Assembly: GCA_945612235.1 (NCBI GenBank)
Contig: CALZAE010000009.1
Location: 1-51,915, forward strand
Reading direction: 5' to 3'
DNA length: 51,915 nt
From: an uncultured Gammaproteobacteria bacterium
GTDB lineage: Bacteria > Pseudomonadota > Gammaproteobacteria > Pseudomonadales > Pseudomonadaceae
The position numbers and the translations under genes are program-made. Shown here in pieces: positions 48,008 through 51,915 of the stretch (position 1 is its first letter; each line of letters starts with the position of its first letter). The notes beneath the pieces were generated by a model. The model had not been told where the DNA came from. It saw only the letters and a list, made by a program, of their open reading frames with translations, and ran no database searches.

Positions 48008-48217
48008 GCAGGAGAGAGAGCCGATTACAACTTGGCTCCGCCGAAGGCGCAAACTCCCATAAACGCTCAGGCTCATGTACTGCGACACAACTTAGATTCG
48101 CCAACTGGAGAGCGATTGCTAAAGGCAATCCACCGAAGGGGCAAGCGGCAAACTGCTGCGTAAACTCTCAGGTATACAGGACAGAGGGAGAGGCGTTTTT
48201 GTCTGCAGGAGTCCTGT
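48008..48217 (+). ncRNA. Tandem glycine riboswitch with expression platform
   Basis: Two glycine aptamers in series. Aptamer 1 (about 48010-48090) has GGAGAG, CCGCCGAAGGCGCAA and CGCTCAGGC; aptamer 2 (about 48105-48193) has TGGAGAG, CCGAAGGGGCAA and AACTCTCAGGT then GGACAGAG. These blocks in this order are the gcvT-type glycine riboswitch consensus. In the 3' part, ACAGGAC (48176-48182) of aptamer 2 can pair with GTCCTGT (48211-48217), which touches the start codon and the last base of the Shine-Dalgarno AGGAG. Glycine binding would release the start site, so an ON switch is inferred. Confidence 0.92.
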
Positions 48218-48838
48218 ATGCTGACCTATATCTATGTTGTAGCTATTACCGCGGAAGCCATGTCCGGCGCCCTTGCTGCTGGGCGGCGTAATATGGATCT
48301 GTTTGGTGTGGCGCTGATTGCTTTTATTACCGCACTGGGTGGCGGTACCGTACGTGATATGTTGCTGGGTAACTACCCCGTCACTTGGACGCAACACCCA
48401 CCCTATATCTATCTGACCATCGGCTCAGGCCTGGCCACCATGTTGATTGCGCGCTTTATGCATAAGCTCAATCAAATCTTCTTGATTCTCGACTCCATGG
48501 GCTTAGTGGCCTTTACCATTATTGGTTGTAACGTGGCGCTGCGCTTAGGCTATGAAACGCCCGTAGTGATTATGGCGGGGATTACCACGGGGATTTTTGG
48601 TGGAATTTTACGCGATATTATGTGCAACCGTACTCCGCAAGTCCTGCGCCATGAGCTGTATGCCAGCGTATCTTTGGCGGTAGCTATTGTGTATCTGGTA
48701 TTAATGTCGCAGGGTGTCTCTGACGATATCAACACCCTCGCCTCTTTTAGCTTTGGCTTGGCACTGCGTTTATCGGCGATTCGTTGGCAGCTGTCCTTGC
48801 CGGTGTTCTCCTATTCGCCTGGACGCTGGGGCGACTGA
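48218..48838 (+). CDS. TRIC-channel/UPF0126 family membrane protein
   Basis: A 206-residue protein with about seven hydrophobic segments and an internal two-fold repeat: ALGGGTVRDMLLG (about 40-52) and IFGGILRDIMCNR (about 127-139). This is the prokaryotic TRIC cation-channel-like family (UPF0126). The tandem glycine riboswitch directly upstream suggests that it handles glycine, probably as a transporter; this is inference from regulation. AGGAG precedes the ATG. Confidence 0.88.
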   Translation: MLTYIYVVAITAEAMSGALAAGRRNMDLFGVALIAFITALGGGTVRDMLLGNYPVTWTQHPPYIYLTIGSGLATMLIARFMHKLNQIFLILDSMGLVAFTIIGCNVALRLGYETPVVIMAGITTGIFGGILRDIMCNRTPQVLRHELYASVSLAVAIVYLVLMSQGVSDDINTLASFSFGLALRLSAIRWQLSLPVFSYSPGRWGD

Positions 48839-48854
48839 TACAGCCGTAACACAA

Positions 48855-48885
48855 AAGCGGGAGCCTGCTCTAAGCACTCCCGCTT
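48855..48885. terminator. Terminator between the UPF0126 and phoX genes
   Basis: AAGCGGGAG pairs with CTCCCGCTT (9 bp, 13-base loop). On the minus strand it is followed by TTGTG after a TT run; it lies between two convergent genes and likely serves both. Confidence 0.75.
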
Positions 48886-48902
48886 GATCTAACACGCTAA
48901 AA

Positions 48903-50804
48903 TCAGCTACCAATCACTCCGCCATCGACACGAGTAATCACCATGACGCTAGAGCGCGGCACAGAATCTCCGCCTAAGGGAAAGTGTGATGGATTAAGTT
49001 TCTCGCCCGGATGCTGTACACCAACAAATAAGGTTTTTTGATCAGGCGTAAATGATAAACCCGTAATCTCACTCGCCACTGGGCCAGTTAAAAAGCGTCG
49101 TATTTCTCCTGTTTTTGGGTCTGCGCATAACATCTGATTGTTACCCTGCCCAGCAAAATCACCTTGATTTGAATAGTTACCATCGGACTGAATCCACAGT
49201 CTCCCCGCCTGATCAAAACCAATACCATCAGGGCTATTAAACATATTCTCAGTGGTGATATTACCCGAGCCGGCATACGGCGTTCCCGCATGTACCGCTG
49301 GGTTACCCGCCAAGACAAATAAATCCCATTTGAAATCACCCGCAGTATGCTGCCCATCCGTAGGTACCCAGCGTACGATTTGTCCGTAATGATTTTCCGC
49401 TCGAGGATTAGCGCCGTTAACAGACTGCCCCTCTTGCACACCACGGTTTTTATTGTTGGTCAAGGTGCAAAACACCATCGGCTCATGGGGATGCACAGCC
49501 ACCCACTCTGGGCGGTCCATGGTGGTAGCCCCCACTTGCGTTGCTGCTAAGCGGGCGTGAATTAAGATCTCAGCTTGACTATGAAATCCGTTTTCTGCGG
49601 TCAGGCCATTTTGACCATGGGCTAAGCTCAGCCACTCACCACTGCCATCATCATTAAATCGAGCGACAAATAAATCACCTTCATCGAGTAAATCTCGATT
49701 AGCGGCCTGATTATTAGGATTGTACTTATCCCGACTGACAAAACGATAGATATGCTCACCGCGCTCATCATCACCTAAATACACCACCACACGACCATCT
49801 TCGGCAATCACTAACTCAGCATTTTCATGCTTAAAACGACCTAAAGCAGTACGCTTGACGGGCATAGCGTTTGGATTGTACGGATCAATCTCAACCACCC
49901 AACCAAAGCGATTCGCTTCGTTCGGTTCGTGCGCCAGATCAAAACGTTGATCAAACTTATACCAGCTATAACCCGCATCTTGAGCGGCAATACCATAACG
50001 TGCAAAAGCTGAACTGAGATCAACCTGAGCATCGCTGCCAAAATAGCTATTGAAGTTTTCTTCGCAGGTTAGATAAGTGCCCCAAGGCGTCATGCCATTC
50101 GCGCAGTTATTAAACGTACCCAGTGCTATCTCACCCTTGGGATCAACTTGGGTCTGTAATAAAGCGTGACCTTGCGCGGGACCGCTGATGCGCATCGGTG
50201 TATTGGCATCAATACGTCGATTAAACTGACCATCTTTTTGAAAACGCCAGCCTGGTGCTTGCTTAGTTAGAGTAATCACCGATATACCATGCGCCGCTTG
50301 CGCATACTGAACATCAGCAGCGGTCATTTTTTTACCTTGGTGCGCAAACATCAACTCATAGTTGCTGTACTCGTTATTGATCGCCAAAACAGCAGTTTGA
50401 TCATCTATAGGGAAAAAACTCATGCCATCATTGTTATCACCAAACTGACGTTTTTGACTGGCTGCAGTGTTCTGAGTGATGGTATTGGAGAACTCAGCAA
50501 CGTCAGAAAATAAAGGATCACCCCATGAAATCAGACGTTCGACTTGATAGCCTTCAGGGACAATCACCCTGTCAGCCGTACTGACAGGCACCGATTTAAA
50601 ACCTAATAAAGGGCTACCCGAGGGTGCTAATACACTCGCAAGCGACTTGCTCATTGGGCTGAGAGTAAAAAAAGCAACCGCACTTAAAGCGGCACCCGCA
50701 CCTAAGAACCGACGTCGAGATAAGCCCTGTTCAACTATTTTAGTCAACTCTGGGGTTTGGGTGCGCGGATGGTTTAGTTCATCTTGGTGCTCAAACTGAC
50801 TCAT
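48903..50804 (-). CDS. phoX: PhoX-family phosphatase (DUF839)
   Basis: A 633-residue secreted enzyme. A twin-arginine signal (GLSRRRFLGAGAALSAVAFF, about 28-47) is followed by the DUF839/PhoX beta-propeller. NNCANGMTPWGTYLTCEENF holds the cysteine and the acidic residues of the iron-calcium site; WVAVHPHEPMVFCTLTNN and FNSPDGIGFDQAGRLWIQSD are the other metal-binding stretches. PhoX enzymes release phosphate from esters in the periplasm. A candidate Pho box lies about 75 bases before the start. Substrate assignment is by family only. Confidence 0.87.
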   Translation of the reverse strand: MSQFEHQDELNHPRTQTPELTKIVEQGLSRRRFLGAGAALSAVAFFTLSPMSKSLASVLAPSGSPLLGFKSVPVSTADRVIVPEGYQVERLISWGDPLFSDVAEFSNTITQNTAASQKRQFGDNNDGMSFFPIDDQTAVLAINNEYSNYELMFAHQGKKMTAADVQYAQAAHGISVITLTKQAPGWRFQKDGQFNRRIDANTPMRISGPAQGHALLQTQVDPKGEIALGTFNNCANGMTPWGTYLTCEENFNSYFGSDAQVDLSSAFARYGIAAQDAGYSWYKFDQRFDLAHEPNEANRFGWVVEIDPYNPNAMPVKRTALGRFKHENAELVIAEDGRVVVYLGDDERGEHIYRFVSRDKYNPNNQAANRDLLDEGDLFVARFNDDGSGEWLSLAHGQNGLTAENGFHSQAEILIHARLAATQVGATTMDRPEWVAVHPHEPMVFCTLTNNKNRGVQEGQSVNGANPRAENHYGQIVRWVPTDGQHTAGDFKWDLFVLAGNPAVHAGTPYAGSGNITTENMFNSPDGIGFDQAGRLWIQSDGNYSNQGDFAGQGNNQMLCADPKTGEIRRFLTGPVASEITGLSFTPDQKTLFVGVQHPGEKLNPSHFPLGGDSVPRSSVMVITRVDGGVIGS

Positions 50805-50879
50805 GCTACGTCCTCATTAATAGGCTAGGTTATGAGCAACAAGCTTAATAAGAGAAGATGTCAGCTAAGTAACATAGCG

Positions 50880-50897
50880 GTGACAAAATGATGACTT
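50880..50897 (-). promoter_or_regulatory. Candidate Pho box upstream of phoX
   Basis: On the minus strand AAGTCAT, four bases, then TTGTCAC resembles the direct repeat CTGTCAT-N4-CTGTCAT of PhoB sites, with two mismatches in each half and the correct 11-base periodicity. Confidence 0.4.
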
Positions 50898-50960
50898 TGC
50901 GTATGCAGGGACTTTAAGCGCTACTCAATGGCACCGCCTATAGACTGATGCAGCAGCCAT

Positions 50961-50996
50961 AAAAAAACCCGCAGTTCAACACTGCGGGTTTTTTAT
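50961..50996 (-). terminator. Rho-independent terminator of typA
   Basis: AAACCCGCAG pairs with CTGCGGGTTT around a 7-base loop, flanked by an A-run and a T-run. On the minus strand it ends in seven T residues, 15 bases after typA. Confidence 0.92.
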
Positions 50997-51010
50997 AGTT
51001 CTAACTTAAG

Positions 51011-51915
51011 TTAGACCTTGTTACGACCATGACGCTTACGATCGTTTTCAGTCAGGTGCTTTTTGCGCAGACGAATTGACTTAGGTGTAACTTCAACCAA
51101 CTCATCATCTTCGATAAACTCAAGCGCTTGCTCAAGAGAGAAACGGATTGGCGGAACCAATGCTGTAGTTTCTTCTTTACCGGTTACACGCATGTTATCC
51201 AGTTTTTTGGCTTTAGTTGGGTTAATTGCCAAGTCGTTATCGCGACTGTGGATACCGGCCAACTGACCTTCGTAGATTTCTTCACCTGGTGATAAGAACA
51301 GCTTACCGCGCTCTTGCAGAGTTTCTAGCGAGTAAGTCAATGCTTTACCGGTCGCCATAGAGACCAATACGCCCTGCTGACGGCTGGTGACTTCACCGGT
51401 TTTGATTGGGCCGTAGTGGCTGAACATACCGGTCAAAATACCAGTACCTGAAGTCATGGTCATAAACTGGTTACGGAAACCAATCAAACCACGTGAAGGC
51501 ACAGTGTACTCAAGACGGATACGGCCTTTGCCGTCCGGAACCATATTAGTCAGCTCGCCACGGCGCAGACCAAACTGCTCCATGATTGAACCTTGGTGCT
51601 GCTCTTCGATGTCAATGATCACGTTTTCATACGGTTCTTGTTTAACACCGTCAACTTCTTTGATCACAACTTCTGGACGCGAAATGCCTAGCTCGTAACC
51701 TTCACGACGCATGGTTTCGATCAGTACTGACAGGTGTAATTCACCACGGCCCGATACTTTAAATTTATCAACGTCGTCGCCCTGTACCACGCGCAGAGCA
51801 ACGTTGTGCAGCAGTTCTTTTTCCAGACGCTCTTTCAAGTTACGGCTGGTAACAAACTTGCCTTCTTTACCTGCGAACGGAGAATCGTTCACCTGGAAAG
51901 TCATGCTTACGGTTG
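51011..51915 (-). CDS. typA: Ribosome-associated GTPase TypA/BipA, C-terminal half (cut by window edge)
   Basis: About 301 codons are visible and the frame is open to base 51915, so the GTPase domain is outside the window. The visible part starts in the elongation-factor-like domain ([20 protein letters not shown]), continues with [20 protein letters not shown] (EF-G domain V-like) and the BipA-specific C-terminal domain, including [19 protein letters not shown] and [15 protein letters not shown]. BipA helps ribosome assembly and stress or low-temperature growth. The internal ATG at 51904 is not the real start. Confidence 0.95.
   Translation of the reverse strand, partial: TVSMTFQVNDSPFAGKEGKFVTSRNLKERLEKELLHNVALRVVQGDDVDKFKVSGRGELHLSVLIETMRREGYELGISRPEVVIKEVDGVKQEPYENVIIDIEEQHQGSIMEQFGLRRGELTNMVPDGKGRIRLEYTVPSRGLIGFRNQFMTMTSGTGILTGMFSHYGPIKTGEVTSRQQGVLVSMATGKALTYSLETLQERGKLFLSPGEEIYEGQLAGIHSRDNDLAINPTKAKKLDNMRVTGKEETTALVPPIRFSLEQALEFIEDDELVEVTPKSIRLRKKHLTENDRKRHGRNKV

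Overview
The window looks like chromosome of a low-to-moderate-GC member of the Pseudomonadaceae. I infer this from protein content (AlgZ/FimS-AlgR pair, HopJ-family protein, class I adenylate cyclase, Rnk, LptM-LysA-DapF-DUF484-XerC order) and from gene order that matches several separate Pseudomonas aeruginosa blocks as I remember them. The base composition is clearly poorer in GC than classical Pseudomonas. Species cannot be fixed from the sequence alone. No tRNA, rRNA, prophage, insertion sequence or CRISPR array was found; it is mostly core housekeeping sequence.

Layout. 1-4600: end of an Lrp/AsnC regulator, a small DUF2788 membrane protein, a globin, RluE and a MioC-like flavodoxin on the minus strand, then a pterin operon folM-folE-folX with a HopJ-family gene. 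4577-10960: rsmI divergent from lpoA-yraN-gmhA/diaA-dolP, then sspB and sspA facing them. 10184-13857: cytochrome bc1 operon petABC and rplM-rpsI, all minus strand. 14329-18963: a SulP transporter, thiD-thiE and hemL. 18964-19526 has no gene but holds two related palindromic elements. 19527-24061: minus-strand operon lptM-lysA-dapF-DUF484-xerC-HAD phosphatase, divergent from cyaY. 24243-30801: cyaY and rnk, then minus-strand cyaA, two small conserved proteins, argH and a TrxC-like thioredoxin. 30949-38140: a lone prepilin gene, fimS-algR, hemC-hemD-hemX-hemY and dsbB. 38187-44355: aspA, a LonB-type protease, a DksA/TraR-type zinc finger protein and gdhA, all minus. 44588-47874: a zinc-uptake type operon behind a Zur-like palindrome. 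48005-48838: a tandem glycine riboswitch in front of a TRIC/UPF0126 membrane protein. 48903-51915: a PhoX-family phosphatase and the 3' part of typA.

How genes work together. Heme/tetrapyrrole synthesis (hemL, hemCDXY), respiration (bc1), thiamine (thiD, thiE), pterins (folM, folE, folX), envelope upkeep (lpoA, dolP, lptM, dsbB), lysine/DAP (lysA, dapF-like), nitrogen and carbon entry (gdhA, aspA, argH) and signalling (cyaA, fimS-algR, rnk, sspA/sspB).

Most interesting points: (1) the protein encoded in the dapF position keeps the DapF fold signature but has lost both catalytic cysteines and neighbouring motifs, without frameshift; (2) two ~100-nt palindromic elements share loop sequence while their 18-nt stems differ completely and remain paired; (3) the riboswitch leader contains a 7-bp pairing that would link glycine binding to access to the start codon; (4) a Zur-like operator heads the zinc operon; (5) two perfect DnaA boxes lie in the aspA-lonB gap.
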